In this document: positions 46,158 through 55,745 of the stretch, piece after piece
How the letters are laid out: each line of letters begins with the position of its first letter
How positions within the stretch are numbered: the first letter of the stretch is position 1
Made by a program: the position numbers and the translations under genes
NCBI RefSeq assembly: GCF_017872555.1
Contig: NZ_JAEDOX010000001.1
Location: forward strand, 1,116,001-1,180,000
DNA from: Ruegeria sp. HKCCSA071
GTDB taxonomy: Bacteria > Pseudomonadota > Alphaproteobacteria > Rhodobacterales > Rhodobacteraceae
Direction: 5' to 3'
Length of the DNA: 64,000 bases
The notes under the pieces: model-generated
What the model was told of the DNA's origin: nothing
The model's database searches: none
What the model saw: only the letters and a program-made list of their open reading frames with translations

Positions 46158-46682
46158 TCAGCGTACAATTGTGCCGGTGCGGCGGATTTTGCGTTGTAGC
46201 TGTAGCAGACCGTAAAGCAGCGCCTCGGCGGTCGGAGGGCAGCCGGGCACATAAATATCCACCGGAACAACCCGGTCACAGCCGCGCACGACGGAATAGG
46301 AATAGTGGTAGTAACCGCCGCCATTCGCGCAGGACCCCATCGAGATCACATAGCGCGGCTCGGGCATTTGGTCGTAAACCTTGCGCAAGGCAGGGGCCAT
46401 CTTGTTGGTCAGCGTGCCAGCCACGATCATCACGTCAGATTGGCGCGGAGAGGCGCGCGGGGCGATACCGAAACGTTCCGCATCATAGCGCGGCATCGAG
46501 GTGTGCATCATTTCAACCGCGCAGCAGGCCAGACCAAAGGTCATCCAGTGCAGCGAACCGGTACGGGCCCAGTTGATGATATCCTCGCTCGAGGTCAGCA
46601 AAAAACCTTTGTCCTGCAACTCGGCATTCAGGGCCTGGGTCGCGACTTCCTTGTCGACGCCAGCGGTATTTGCACCCGTCAT
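46158..46682 (-). CDS. nuoB: NADH-quinone oxidoreductase subunit B
   Basis: The product has 174 residues from the ATG at 46682, which shares one base with the nuoA stop (TGATG); longer frames upstream overlap nuoA and are less likely. The [4Fe-4S] N2 ligands are visible in [20 protein letters not shown] and VPGCPP. N2 passes electrons to quinone. Confidence 0.96.
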   Translation of the reverse strand: MTGANTAGVDKEVATQALNAELQDKGFLLTSSEDIINWARTGSLHWMTFGLACCAVEMMHTSMPRYDAERFGIAPRASPRQSDVMIVAGTLTNKMAPALRKVYDQMPEPRYVISMGSCANGGGYYHYSYSVVRGCDRVVPVDIYVPGCPPTAEALLYGLLQLQRKIRRTGTIVR

Positions 46683-47047
46683 CACTCCCATTCCAGGGCC
46701 CCTTTCTTCCATTCATAGGCAAAGCCAATGGTCAGCACTGCCAGGAACACCATCATGGACCAGAAGCCGACATCGCTGATATCGCGGAACCCGACGGCCC
46801 AGGGGAACAGGAATGCGATCTCAAGATCGAAGATAATGAAGAGAATCGAGACCAGATAGAATCGGACGTCGAATTTCATTCGCGCATCGTCGAAGGCGTT
46901 GAAGCCACATTCATATGCGCTGACCTTTTCGGGGTCGGGATTGCGGACAGCCAGTACAACGGCGGCAAGAATCAGGACGATTCCAAGGCCTACGGCAACG
47001 GCCAGAAACACCAGAATCGGGAGGTACTCCCGCAGCAGGTCTTCCAC
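46682..47047 (-). CDS. nuoA: NADH-quinone oxidoreductase subunit A, first gene of the operon
   Basis: The product has 121 residues starting with GTG, six bases after AAGGAGC. Three membrane helices are seen, with the conserved [32 protein letters not shown] block between helices 1 and 2 that contacts the quinone cavity. A candidate promoter lies about 70 bases upstream. Confidence 0.97.
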   Translation of the reverse strand: MEDLLREYLPILVFLAVAVGLGIVLILAAVVLAVRNPDPEKVSAYECGFNAFDDARMKFDVRFYLVSILFIIFDLEIAFLFPWAVGFRDISDVGFWSMMVFLAVLTIGFAYEWKKGALEWE

Positions 47048-47113
47048 GAATAGCTCCTTTCTTGCGCACGCATCTTGTCGGGTGCGCCGTCAATTGGCGT
47101 GTTGACTGGACAT

Positions 47114-47142
47114 TCTCTATCCCTGCCGGGTCAGAGGGTCAA
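47114..47142 (-). promoter_or_regulatory. Candidate promoter of the nuo operon
   Basis: On the minus strand TTGACC (47137-47142) and TAGAGA (47114-47119) are 17 bases apart, close to the sigma-70 pattern, with a good -35 and a weak -10. It lies in the 193-base spacer between the hydratase gene and nuoA. No FNR-type box was seen in the spacer. Confidence 0.4.
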
Positions 47143-47240
47143 CCGAACACAGCCCCGTTCACCATCAAACATACGCTTGACAGCGCGGCATAGAATCGCA
47201 TTTCACGCGTTTTGCATTGGCTTGCGGAAACTCGGTAAAC

Positions 47241-48023
47241 TTACTTATTCCATGCAGGTTTACGTTTTTCGAAGAACGCCGCGATCCCTTCACGCGCCTC
47301 TTCCGTTTCCCAGCGTTCGACCAGTTCGTTAATGGTCTGGTCGATTGTGGCATCATCAATACGTGGTCCCAGAGTTTGAACCAGAGCCTTGGCTGACGCG
47401 ACTGCCCCCGGCGCGCACGAAAGATAGGGCCGGACTTCATCTTCTATCGCGGTCGCAAGCTGCTCGGGGGACACAACCCTCGCCAGCAATCCCAGATCAA
47501 CCGCTTCGGGCGCATCGAACAACCGGGCCGACATGAACACACGCCGTGCCCGCGCCTCACCCATCCGAGCGATAACATAAGGGCCGATTGTCGCCGGAAT
47601 CAGCCCCAGACGGGTCTCGGTCAGCCCCATCTTCAGACTAACTACACCGATGGCGACATCGCACACGGCGGCCATCCCAACGCCTCCGCCAAAGGCATTG
47701 CCTTGCAACGCCCCGATCAAGGGTTTGGGCATTGTGTTCAACGCCTGCAACATCTCGGCCAGCTTGCGCGCCTCGACAAATCGTGTCGCCTTGTCGGCCG
47801 CCATCTGGTCCTGCATCCATCCCAGATCACCACCGGCGCAAAACGTCTTTCCCGCAGCAGCCAGAACGACCGCTCGGACAGCGCCATCCTGCCCCAACTG
47901 CGACGCGGCCTGTGTCAGCTCGGTAATCATTTGACCCGACAGCGCGTTGTGCTTATCTGCCCGGTCCAGAGTTAACGTGGCAACACCGCGTTCGTCTGCT
48001 GAAATCGAGATTGTTTCGAACAT
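47241..48023 (-). CDS. liuC: Enoyl-CoA hydratase family protein, probable methylglutaconyl-CoA hydratase
   Basis: The product has 260 residues. The crotonase fold shows the oxyanion-hole segments AAGKTFCAGGDLGWMQ and GNAFGGGVGMAAVCD, and the catalytic-region TETRLGLIPATIGPYV. Being next to HMG-CoA lyase and methylcrotonyl-CoA carboxylase genes points to hydration of 3-methylglutaconyl-CoA to HMG-CoA in leucine breakdown. It is last in its operon, one base after the lyase gene. Confidence 0.88.
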   Translation of the reverse strand: MFETISISADERGVATLTLDRADKHNALSGQMITELTQAASQLGQDGAVRAVVLAAAGKTFCAGGDLGWMQDQMAADKATRFVEARKLAEMLQALNTMPKPLIGALQGNAFGGGVGMAAVCDVAIGVVSLKMGLTETRLGLIPATIGPYVIARMGEARARRVFMSARLFDAPEAVDLGLLARVVSPEQLATAIEDEVRPYLSCAPGAVASAKALVQTLGPRIDDATIDQTINELVERWETEEAREGIAAFFEKRKPAWNK

Positions 48024-48024
48024 G

Positions 48025-48876
48025 TTAGCCCCTCAACGCCCTGGCCATATGCGCGGCCTCTTCGACCACATCGATATCCAGACCGGTTTGATAGCCCAAC
48101 CGTTGCAAATGCGCTGCAACGGTTTCAGTCGCGACATTGCCTGCGGCCCCCGGAGCATACGGGCAACCGCCAAGCCCACCCACGGCCGCGTCGAACACGC
48201 GCACCCCCAGCGAAAGTGCCGCATCGATATTGTCGATTGCACGCCCATTGGTGTCATGAAAATGCCCGGCAAGCCGCGTCACAGGAACCCTTTCCCTAAC
48301 CGCCAGAAGCATATGAGCGATCTTGTCTGGTGTGCCCTGCCCGATTGTGTCCCCCAATGACACCTCGTAACAGCCTAACGCAAACAGGCGATCGGCAACT
48401 TCGGCCACTTTCTCGGGCGGGGTCGGGCCGTCATAAGGGCAATCCGTCACGCAAGAGACATAGCCGCGAACCGGAAGGTCGATATGGCGCGCCGCTTCGA
48501 GTATCGGCGTGAACCGTTCGATTGACTCGGCGATCGAGGCATTGATGTTTGCCTTGGAAAACCCCTCGGAAGCAGACGCAAAAATGGCAATCTCATCCGC
48601 TTTGGCGGCCAGCGCATCCTCGTACCCGCGCATATTCGGCGTCAACGCCGCGTACCGCACTCCGTCCGCCCGGGTTATGCCGGCCAGAACCTGCGCCGAT
48701 CCCGCCATTTGGGGCACCCATTTGGGAGAGACAAAGCTTGCAACTTCGATCCGACGGAACCCGGCGCGGCTAAGGCAGTCGATCAGCGCCACTTTGTCGG
48801 CAACCGGTATCTCACGGGTTTCGTTTTGCAGCCCGTCGCGCGGTCCAACCTCATAGATTTCGACCAGATCACCCAT
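48025..48876 (-). CDS. liuE: Hydroxymethylglutaryl-CoA lyase
   Basis: The product has 283 residues. It shows the N-terminal EVGPRDGLQNE, the metal HFHDTNGRAIDN motif and the signature loop GGLGGCPYAPGAAGN with the catalytic Cys. It cleaves HMG-CoA to acetyl-CoA and acetoacetate, the last step of leucine degradation. Size and motifs are normal. Confidence 0.95.
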   Translation of the reverse strand: MGDLVEIYEVGPRDGLQNETREIPVADKVALIDCLSRAGFRRIEVASFVSPKWVPQMAGSAQVLAGITRADGVRYAALTPNMRGYEDALAAKADEIAIFASASEGFSKANINASIAESIERFTPILEAARHIDLPVRGYVSCVTDCPYDGPTPPEKVAEVADRLFALGCYEVSLGDTIGQGTPDKIAHMLLAVRERVPVTRLAGHFHDTNGRAIDNIDAALSLGVRVFDAAVGGLGGCPYAPGAAGNVATETVAAHLQRLGYQTGLDIDVVEEAAHMARALRG

Positions 48877-48954
48877 GTCAGAACCCCTTATGGCTTGCTC
48901 TCATTCCAAATACGGATAGCGCGACCGTGGCACGTCAAGCCGCGCGGGTACAGA

Positions 48955-50886
48955 TCACTCTTCTTCCAAACGCACCAAAGCTGCCCCAGCCTCGACCTGC
49001 GCGCCATCTTCGACCAGCACCTCGGCCACCACACCATCGCGCGCGGCCAGCAACGAATGCTCCATTTTCATCGCTTCGAGAATGGCCAAACGGTCGCCTT
49101 CCTGAACGGTCTGCCCCGCAGTGGCAAAGACTGCCTTGACCAGACCCGGCATCGGCGCTTCGATCACATTGGTGTCACCCGTCGCGCTAGCGTCCCGGTC
49201 CAGCGGATCGATAACGTCGAAACTGTGACCGTAGTCGGTAAATACGGTCACAGTTGTTCCGCTGGCAGCCACCCGGGGCATCGGTGCGCCGCTCAGCGCC
49301 CACCGCCCCGAGATCCGCTCGGCCACGACACGGTGTTCGCCCAGCTGCCAAAGCTGGCGATCCGGACCATCGACCTGCACGTCAAGATCAAGAATCTCTC
49401 CCTGATCGGACAGCTGCACCGCCCGATGCAACGGAGCCCAGAGCGAAAACCCGGTGTCAGGCGTGACATCAACCAAATCCAGTGCGGTCATCGCGGCCGC
49501 AACAGCGGTTATGGCAGACGTCGGCGCTTCCTGCACCAACCCGTCAAGATCGCGCCCGATCAGGCCCGTATCCACATCGCCCGAGGCAAATCCATCATGG
49601 CGGGTCAGCATGCCCAGAAAGGCGAGATTCGTAACGGTGCCCGCCACTTCGGTCTCCCGCAGCACCCGGCTCAACGTCTCAAGTGCAATGGCACGCGTCG
49701 ATCCATGCACCACTACCTTGGCGATCATCGGGTCATACCACGGGCTGATCGTGTCACCTGTGCGAACACCACTATCCGCGCGGCAATTGGCCGGGAAAAC
49801 CAGATGGGTCAATGTACCTGTCGCCGGCAAGAACCCTTTTGGTACATCCTCGGCATAAAGCCGGGCCTCGAATGCGTGACCCGAGATCGACAGATCATCC
49901 TGTCGCCTGGGAAGGCTCTCTCCTGCTGCAACGCGCAACTGCCATTCCACCAGATCGACACCAGTGATGGCCTCTGTTACCGGATGTTCCACCTGTAGGC
50001 GCGTGTTCATCTCCATGAACCAGAACCTGTCGGAGCGCAGCCCGTCTGAGGCATCGACAATGAATTCAACCGTGCCTGCGCCCTTATACCCGATCGCCTC
50101 GGCGGCGCGCACACCCGCCTGACCCATAGCCTCGCGCATCTCAGTTGTCATGCCCGGGGCTGGTGCCTCTTCGATCACTTTCTGATGGCGGCGTTGTAGC
50201 GAGCAATCGCGTTCGAACAGATGCACCGCATGGGTACCGTCACCAAATACCTGCACTTCGATATGGCGGGGTTTGGCCACGAATTTCTCTACCAGCACAG
50301 CGTCATTGCCAAAAGCGGTTCTGGCTTCGCCCCGTGCGCTGTCCAATGCGGAACGGAAATCCTCGGGGCGTTCGACCAGACGCATCCCTTTACCGCCACC
50401 GCCTGCAACGGCCTTGATCAGCACCGGATACCCAATCGTATCAGCCGCACCTGCCAGGTGTTCGGGATCCTGATTGTCGCCATGGTAGCCGGGCACCACT
50501 GGCACGCCAGCCTGTTCCATCAACACCTTGGCCGCATCCTTGAGACCCATCTTGCGGATCGCATCCGCTGATGGGCCGATAAAGGTCAAACCCGCGGCCT
50601 CGACCGCGTCGACGAAATTGGGGTTCTCTGACAGGAAGCCATAGCCGGGATGAATCGCCTGCGCGCCGGTATCCAGCGCAGCCTGAATAATCACATCGCC
50701 CTTCAGATAGCTTTCCGCTGGTGCGGGACCGCCGATATGAATAGCCTCATCCGCCATCTGCACATGCTTGGCCGCCGCGTCCGCATCGGAATAAACAGCC
50801 ACACAGGACACGCCCATCTTCTGAGCGGTTTCCATAACCCGGCAAGCAATCTCGCCCCGGTTGGCAATCAGGATTTTGTTGAACAT
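48955..50886 (-). CDS. liuD: Methylcrotonyl-CoA carboxylase alpha (biotin) subunit
   Basis: The product has 643 residues. The biotin carboxylase domain comes first (MFNKILIANRGEIACRVMETA, GGGGKGMRLV, EMNTRLQVEHPVTE), then a linker domain, then the biotinyl domain with LAILEAMKMEHSL carrying the target Lys. With the beta subunit at 51317-52924 it carboxylates 3-methylcrotonyl-CoA. The two subunit genes are separated by the ASCH-domain gene. Biotinylation would need BirA (28585-29334). Confidence 0.94.
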   Translation of the reverse strand: MFNKILIANRGEIACRVMETAQKMGVSCVAVYSDADAAAKHVQMADEAIHIGGPAPAESYLKGDVIIQAALDTGAQAIHPGYGFLSENPNFVDAVEAAGLTFIGPSADAIRKMGLKDAAKVLMEQAGVPVVPGYHGDNQDPEHLAGAADTIGYPVLIKAVAGGGGKGMRLVERPEDFRSALDSARGEARTAFGNDAVLVEKFVAKPRHIEVQVFGDGTHAVHLFERDCSLQRRHQKVIEEAPAPGMTTEMREAMGQAGVRAAEAIGYKGAGTVEFIVDASDGLRSDRFWFMEMNTRLQVEHPVTEAITGVDLVEWQLRVAAGESLPRRQDDLSISGHAFEARLYAEDVPKGFLPATGTLTHLVFPANCRADSGVRTGDTISPWYDPMIAKVVVHGSTRAIALETLSRVLRETEVAGTVTNLAFLGMLTRHDGFASGDVDTGLIGRDLDGLVQEAPTSAITAVAAAMTALDLVDVTPDTGFSLWAPLHRAVQLSDQGEILDLDVQVDGPDRQLWQLGEHRVVAERISGRWALSGAPMPRVAASGTTVTVFTDYGHSFDVIDPLDRDASATGDTNVIEAPMPGLVKAVFATAGQTVQEGDRLAILEAMKMEHSLLAARDGVVAEVLVEDGAQVEAGAALVRLEEE

Positions 50887-50889
50887 AGC

Positions 50890-51315
50890 TTACCCCTCAA
50901 CCGCCAGATCTTCGACAAGGCGAAATCGTTCGCACAGAAGCTCCATCTCGGGATCAAATCCGCCATTGCGTTCGAAATACTGGCGATGCCCCTCTCTCCA
51001 TCCTTCAAGCGTTTCATTTTCGCCCTCTGCCAAAGCGAAATCCTCGGTCACGTCGCAGTATCGGCAGGTCGAGACCTCGACCGTTTCGATCACCAAGGCC
51101 GGACGGTCGTCCCATTCCAGCGCAATATCTCTCCGCCCGACCACAGGAGTGTCAGGGCTACCTTCGGGATAGTCACGCAACGCACCGCAGGTTGCCGTTT
51201 TCCTCCCTGATCTTACTAATGCCAGAAGCTCAGCACTCAGCCCGGCATTGTCACCAAACTTGAAAGTCTGGGCACCCGGATAGCGTGCCATGACGTCATT
51301 CAATGAAACGTTCAT
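50890..51315 (-). CDS. ASCH-domain protein between the two MCC subunit genes
   Basis: The product has 141 residues with the ASCH pattern: TFKFGDNAGLSAELLALVRSGRKTATC, a central beta barrel (DIALEWDDRPALVIETVEVSTCRYCDVTEDFALAEGE) and GWREGHRQYFER. ASCH domains are RNA- or nucleotide-binding and include an amidohydrolase (YqfB) acting on N4-acetylcytidine. It lies one base before mccB and three before mccA, so it is in the operon, but no role in leucine catabolism is known. Confidence 0.82.
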   Translation of the reverse strand: MNVSLNDVMARYPGAQTFKFGDNAGLSAELLALVRSGRKTATCGALRDYPEGSPDTPVVGRRDIALEWDDRPALVIETVEVSTCRYCDVTEDFALAEGENETLEGWREGHRQYFERNGGFDPEMELLCERFRLVEDLAVEG

Positions 51316-51316
51316 C

Positions 51317-52924
51317 TTACATCCTGAACACGCCGAAACGTGTCTCCTCTATCGGGGCGTTCAGTGCGGCGCTCAGAGACAAGGCGAGCACATCGCGGCT
51401 TTTGCGCGGGTCGATGATGCCGTCATCCCAGAGACGGGCCGAGGCATAAAGCGGGTGCGATTGCTCTTCGAACATCTCCAGCGTCGGACGTTTGAATTCG
51501 GCCTCTTCCTCGGCCGACCAGGTGCCGCCCTGTCGTTCGATCCCATCGCGCCTGACGGTGGCCAGAACACCCGCTGCCTGCTCGCCCCCCATCACCGAAA
51601 TCCGCGAATTCGGCCATGTCCACAGGAACCGCGGCTGATAGGCGCGTCCAGCCATGCCATAGTTCCCGGCCCCGAACGAGCCGCCCACCAGCATCGTGAT
51701 CTTGGGAACGCTCGTCGTTGCAACTGCCGTCACCATCTTGGCGCCGTGGCGGGCGATCCCCTCGTTCTCGTATTTGCGGCCGACCATGAAGCCGGTGATG
51801 TTCTGCAAGAAGACCAGGGGCGTTTTGCGCTGCGAACACAGCTCAACGAAATGCGCGCCCTTTTGCGCGGCCTCCGAGAACAACACCCCATTGTTGGCAA
51901 TGATCCCGACGGGACACCCTTTGACATGGGCAAAGCCGGTGACCAGTGTCTCGCCAAACCGGGGTTTGAACTCATCAAACCGTGACCCATCGACAAGCCG
52001 CGCAATCACTTCACGGATGTCATAGGGCGTGCGCAGGTCGGCGGGAACGACTCCCAGAATTTCCTCCGGATCATAAGCAGGCTCCTCGGGTGCGTCGAAC
52101 CGTAGGCCGGGCTTCAGCCCGGCACCCCCCAATGATCCGACCGCGCGCCGCGCCAATGCCAGCGCATGTGCATCATCTTCGGCCAGATAGTCTGCCACCC
52201 CCGACAGGCGCGTGTGCACATCGCCGCCACCCAGATCTTCGGCGCTGACAACCTCACCCGTTGCAGCCTTGACCAGCGGCGGCCCGGCCAGAAAGATCGT
52301 GCCCTGTTCCTTCACGATGATCGTCACATCGGACATTGCAGGAACATAAGCCCCACCCGCCGTGCATGATCCCATGACAACGGCGATCTGTGGGATACCC
52401 TTCGCGCTCATCCGCGCCTGATTGTAGAAGATACGCCCAAAGTGGTCGCGGTCTGGGAACACCTCATCCTGATTGGGCAGGTTCGCGCCGCCACTGTCGA
52501 CTAGATAGATGCAGGGCAGATGGTTTTCCTCGGCAATCTCCTGCGCGCGCAGGTGCTTCTTGACGGTCATCGGATAATAGGTGCCGCCCTTCACGGTGGC
52601 ATCATTGCACACCACCATAACCTCGCGCCCCTGCACCCGGCCAATGCCCGCGATGACCCCGGCACAAGGTGCTGCATCGCCATACATCCCATGCGCCGCT
52701 GTCGCCCCGATTTCCAGAAACGGAGACCCCGGGTCCAGCAGGTTCGCCACCCGTCGTCGGGGGAGCATCTTTCCTCGGGATTCATGCCGCGCGCGGGATT
52801 TCTCACCGCCCCCCATACGGGCTGCTTCGGCAGCAGTAGAGATTTGCGCCAGCGCATCGAGATGAGCGGCGCGGTTTGTCTTGAAGCCCTCGGAGGCGGG
52901 CATGGCTTTGGATGTGAGTTTCAT
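51317..52924 (-). CDS. liuB: Methylcrotonyl-CoA carboxylase beta (carboxyltransferase) subunit
   Basis: The product has 535 residues. Carboxyltransferase features include [22 protein letters not shown]-like glycine-rich segments ([11 protein letters not shown]), [35 protein letters not shown] and [16 protein letters not shown]. It transfers the carboxyl group from biotin to methylcrotonyl-CoA. The start overlaps the stop of the secreted-protein gene by four bases. Confidence 0.95.
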   Translation of the reverse strand: MKLTSKAMPASEGFKTNRAAHLDALAQISTAAEAARMGGGEKSRARHESRGKMLPRRRVANLLDPGSPFLEIGATAAHGMYGDAAPCAGVIAGIGRVQGREVMVVCNDATVKGGTYYPMTVKKHLRAQEIAEENHLPCIYLVDSGGANLPNQDEVFPDRDHFGRIFYNQARMSAKGIPQIAVVMGSCTAGGAYVPAMSDVTIIVKEQGTIFLAGPPLVKAATGEVVSAEDLGGGDVHTRLSGVADYLAEDDAHALALARRAVGSLGGAGLKPGLRFDAPEEPAYDPEEILGVVPADLRTPYDIREVIARLVDGSRFDEFKPRFGETLVTGFAHVKGCPVGIIANNGVLFSEAAQKGAHFVELCSQRKTPLVFLQNITGFMVGRKYENEGIARHGAKMVTAVATTSVPKITMLVGGSFGAGNYGMAGRAYQPRFLWTWPNSRISVMGGEQAAGVLATVRRDGIERQGGTWSAEEEAEFKRPTLEMFEEQSHPLYASARLWDDGIIDPRKSRDVLALSLSAALNAPIEETRFGVFRM

Positions 52925-53430
52925 TTTCGTTCACCCTCCAGCAGCCGGTCTGCATGCCGCAAATCCAGCCACCTCAAAGTTGCATTCTTTAATTGGCACT
53001 GTTTTTCAGACAAATCGGCACCGCAAATTGCTTGAGTAACTTCCGACGCACGCTGCAAAGCATTGGCATACGAAAAACGCCTGACTTCCGTTAGGTTCGG
53101 GTTCACAGGCAATGATTTCGAAATTTCTTCACTTCGAAATAGAATATGCTCAACCAAAATGTCGTGACATATCTCGCCATAAGAGTTCGACTGCTCCCGT
53201 GTACAATATTCCAACGCTAACAAGACACAGTCGGTTTCCAGTTCGGTTTTCGAAACCGTCATCACCGTTTCTTCGCTGAGTCGCGCGCACCCATCTAACC
53301 AATCTTCAACGCCGAGGACGGGCTCATGGAACTGACTCGGATCATCGTCAGTACTCAGTGCTACTGACGGAAAGATCAGAGCGACCGAGGCCGACCATAG
53401 TAACCTGCTTATGACGCGAGTCTCTCTCAC
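52921..53430 (-). CDS. Secreted hypothetical protein inside the leucine operon
   Basis: The product has 169 residues starting with GTG, with a signal peptide ([21 protein letters not shown]). The mature region is helical and contains six cysteines in pairs (DGCARL, TDCVLL, EYCTRE, GEICHD, AICGADL, KQCQLK), suggesting disulfides. It overlaps its neighbours by four bases at both ends, so it is translated with them. The base composition looks less GC-rich than the flanking genes (for instance 53040-53180), which could mean recent acquisition. I do not recognise the family. Confidence 0.65.
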   Translation of the reverse strand: MRETRVISRLLWSASVALIFPSVALSTDDDPSQFHEPVLGVEDWLDGCARLSEETVMTVSKTELETDCVLLALEYCTREQSNSYGEICHDILVEHILFRSEEISKSLPVNPNLTEVRRFSYANALQRASEVTQAICGADLSEKQCQLKNATLRWLDLRHADRLLEGERK

Positions 53431-54953
53431 GAACCAATCTCCCCCGCCGCCCGCGCCTTCAGTTCCTTTCGGATCACCTTCCCCGTCACCGTCATCGGCA
53501 GCTCCTCCAGAAACGCGACCTCACGCGGATAGGAATAGTGCGCCAGACGGTCTTTGACCCAATCCTGCAGCTCCTGCTCCGCAGCCTGAGCCCCCGGTTT
53601 CAGCACCACATACGCCTTGACGATCTCGGTCCGCAGCGGGTCGGGTTTGCCGACCACGCCAACCGTCGCCACTGCCGGGTGGGTCAGCAGGCAGTCTTCA
53701 ATCTCAGCCGGTCCGATGCGATATCCGGCTGAGGTAATCACGTCATCATCACGACCGACAAAGCGCAGATAGTCGCCCTCCCACACGCCGCGATCACCGG
53801 TGATCAGCCAGTCGCCCCGGAACTTCTCAGCCGTCGCCTTGGGTCGGTTCCAGTATTCCAGCAGCATCGAGGCCGAGCCGCGCCGGATGGCCACGTCGCC
53901 CTCTTCGCCGGTCGGGTTTCCGTCCTCATCAATCACCGCAACCTCATGCCCCGGCACTGGTTGGCCGATACAGCCGGGGCGCACAGGGAAATCTTCGGCG
54001 CAGGAGGATACGACCATGTTGCATTCGGTCTGGCCATAGAATTCGTTGATCGTCAGGCCGAACGCCTTCTGGCCCCATGCCAGCATTTCGGCCCCCAGCG
54101 GTTCCCCCCCGGACGCGACCGAGCGCAGACCGGGGATCACCTGATCTGCTGCCTTGAGCATTCGCAGCGCCGTTGGTGGGAAAAAGACGTTCCGCACCCC
54201 GCCACGCGCGATGATGTCAGCGCAGGCCTCGGGAGTGAATTTCTCAAGCCGCGCGGCAACAACGGGAATGCCCAGCGCAAGACCCGGCATCAGCACGTCG
54301 AACAACCCGCCGATCCACGCCCAATCCGCCGGGGTCCAAAGACAGTCACCTTCGCGCAAGTGATTATGGCTGATCGAAACACCTGGCAAATGACCGGTCA
54401 GGACTCGGTGCCCGTGCAGTGCGCCTTTCGGGCTGCCGGTTGTACCAGAGGTGTAGATCAATACGGCAGGATCGTCAGGGCCGGTCGCGGCGAATTCTAC
54501 GGTGTGATCTTCCTCGCCAATTTCCGATGCAATCAAGGGCGTGGCCAGATCACCCAACAGATCAGCCCCTTTGGCGTCGGTCAGTACAATCCGGGCACCT
54601 GCGTCGCTGACCCGCGACCGCAGCGCGTCCTGTTTGAACAGTTTGAACAAAGGGACCGACACCGCGCCGACCTTCCAAATCGCCAGATGGGCCGCCGCGC
54701 ACCATGGCGACTGGCTCAACAACACTCCGACGCGATCACCGGGCTGCACATGGCGCAATAATGCGCGGGCTATTCCGTCTGTCATTTGCGACAGCTGCGC
54801 ATAGCTGATGCGCTGCGGGTCAGGTCCGGTCAAATCGATCAGCGCAACCCGATCCCCCGCATGCCGCAGGCACTGCTGCGCCATGTTCAGCCTGTCCGGC
54901 AGATCCCAGCCTCCATCCCGGCGCAAACCCGGTATGCGCTCAGCGGTTAGCAC
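53427..54953 (-). CDS. AMP-dependent acyl-CoA synthetase
   Basis: The product has 508 residues starting with GTG. ANL-family motifs are present: the phosphate loop IYTSGTTGSPKG, FYGQTECN, the hinge GDRGVWEGDYLRFVGRDDDVITSAGYRIGP and the late Lys in VTGKVIRKELK. It activates a carboxylic acid to its CoA ester. In this operon the likely substrates are a branched short- or medium-chain acid or acetoacetate formed by leucine breakdown; sequence alone does not decide. Confidence 0.9.
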   Translation of the reverse strand: MLTAERIPGLRRDGGWDLPDRLNMAQQCLRHAGDRVALIDLTGPDPQRISYAQLSQMTDGIARALLRHVQPGDRVGVLLSQSPWCAAAHLAIWKVGAVSVPLFKLFKQDALRSRVSDAGARIVLTDAKGADLLGDLATPLIASEIGEEDHTVEFAATGPDDPAVLIYTSGTTGSPKGALHGHRVLTGHLPGVSISHNHLREGDCLWTPADWAWIGGLFDVLMPGLALGIPVVAARLEKFTPEACADIIARGGVRNVFFPPTALRMLKAADQVIPGLRSVASGGEPLGAEMLAWGQKAFGLTINEFYGQTECNMVVSSCAEDFPVRPGCIGQPVPGHEVAVIDEDGNPTGEEGDVAIRRGSASMLLEYWNRPKATAEKFRGDWLITGDRGVWEGDYLRFVGRDDDVITSAGYRIGPAEIEDCLLTHPAVATVGVVGKPDPLRTEIVKAYVVLKPGAQAAEQELQDWVKDRLAHYSYPREVAFLEELPMTVTGKVIRKELKARAAGEIGS

Positions 54954-55017
54954 GGCGAATTTTCCCTATATTTCCTGCACTTCCCGATTCCGCCCCACAC
55001 AATTCCTTCACGTTAAT

Positions 55018-55031
55018 TTGATGCAGATCAG
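55018..55031 (+). promoter_or_regulatory. FNR/CRP-type binding site upstream of ompW
   Basis: TTGATGCAGATCAG matches nine of ten defined positions of the FNR consensus TTGAT-N4-ATCAA. It lies 58 bases before the ompW ATG, between it and the divergent acyl-CoA synthetase gene. FNR control of ompW is known in enterobacteria, and Roseobacters carry FnrL and Dnr regulators, so oxygen or nitric-oxide control is a reasonable inference. Confidence 0.55.
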
Positions 55032-55089
55032 AGTGGGCAGTTCCAATCCCTGCAACACCAAGGTCATCAACAGAACCAAAGGCAAGACA

Positions 55090-55695
55090 ATGACCAAGAA
55101 ACTCGCCGCATTGACCCTTTCCACCGCGTTGGTGGCCCTGGCTGCACCTGCGTTTGCCCAATCTCAGGGGGATTGGACGCTCGGTATCGGTGTGGGTTAC
55201 CTGGACCCGAAATCCAACAACGGAACACTGGCCGGCCTTAGCGCCGACATCGACTCGGATACGCGCCCGATCTTCACCGCCGAGTATTTCATCCAAGACA
55301 ATCTGGGGATCGAGCTGCTGGCCGCGACCCCGTTCAAACATAACGTCACCTTGGGCGGAAGCGTGGACGCTGGCAGCGTCAAGCATCTGCCGCCCACCTT
55401 GTCGCTGAACTATCACTTCCCGACCAATAGCGCCTGGAAGCCCTATGTCGGCGCCGGTCTGAACTATACCATCTTCTTTGACGAGCAATCTGCCCTTGGC
55501 AACCTCAAGGTCGATGATTCCTTCGGCGTTTCGTTGCAAGCCGGTCTCGACTACATGATCACCGACAAAGGTGCGGTCCGTCTGAATGTGCGCTGGTTCG
55601 ACATCGACTCGGACGTCACGCTGAACGGAGCCGATATTGGCACTGCGAACATCGACCCCTGGCTGGTCGGTATTTCCTACGTTCATCGCTTCTGA
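55090..55695 (+). CDS. ompW: OmpW-family outer membrane protein
   Basis: The product has 201 residues. The ATG at 55090 begins a signal peptide (LAALTLSTALVALAAPAFA-Q). The mature part is an eight-stranded barrel with GDWTLGIGVGYLDPKS at the start, LGIELLAATPFKHNV, KPYVGAGLNYTIFF and a C-terminal Phe in the closing strand (DPWLVGISYVHRF). OmpW forms a narrow hydrophobic channel. It is the only plus-strand gene in the locus and splits ivd from the rest of the leucine genes. Confidence 0.93.
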   Translation: MTKKLAALTLSTALVALAAPAFAQSQGDWTLGIGVGYLDPKSNNGTLAGLSADIDSDTRPIFTAEYFIQDNLGIELLAATPFKHNVTLGGSVDAGSVKHLPPTLSLNYHFPTNSAWKPYVGAGLNYTIFFDEQSALGNLKVDDSFGVSLQAGLDYMITDKGAVRLNVRWFDIDSDVTLNGADIGTANIDPWLVGISYVHRF

Positions 55696-55708
55696 TCCTT
55701 TGATCGAA

Positions 55709-55739
55709 ACGCCCCGCTGTAACCTCGTCTGCGGGGCGT
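55709..55739. terminator. Hairpin terminator between convergent ompW and ivd
   Basis: ACGCCCCGC (55709-55717) pairs perfectly with GCGGGGCGT (55731-55739) around a 13-base loop. On the plus strand it is followed by CTTCATTC, so the T-tract is short. Its place between the two convergent stops suggests that it serves both. Confidence 0.65.
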
Positions 55740-55745
55740 CTTCAT

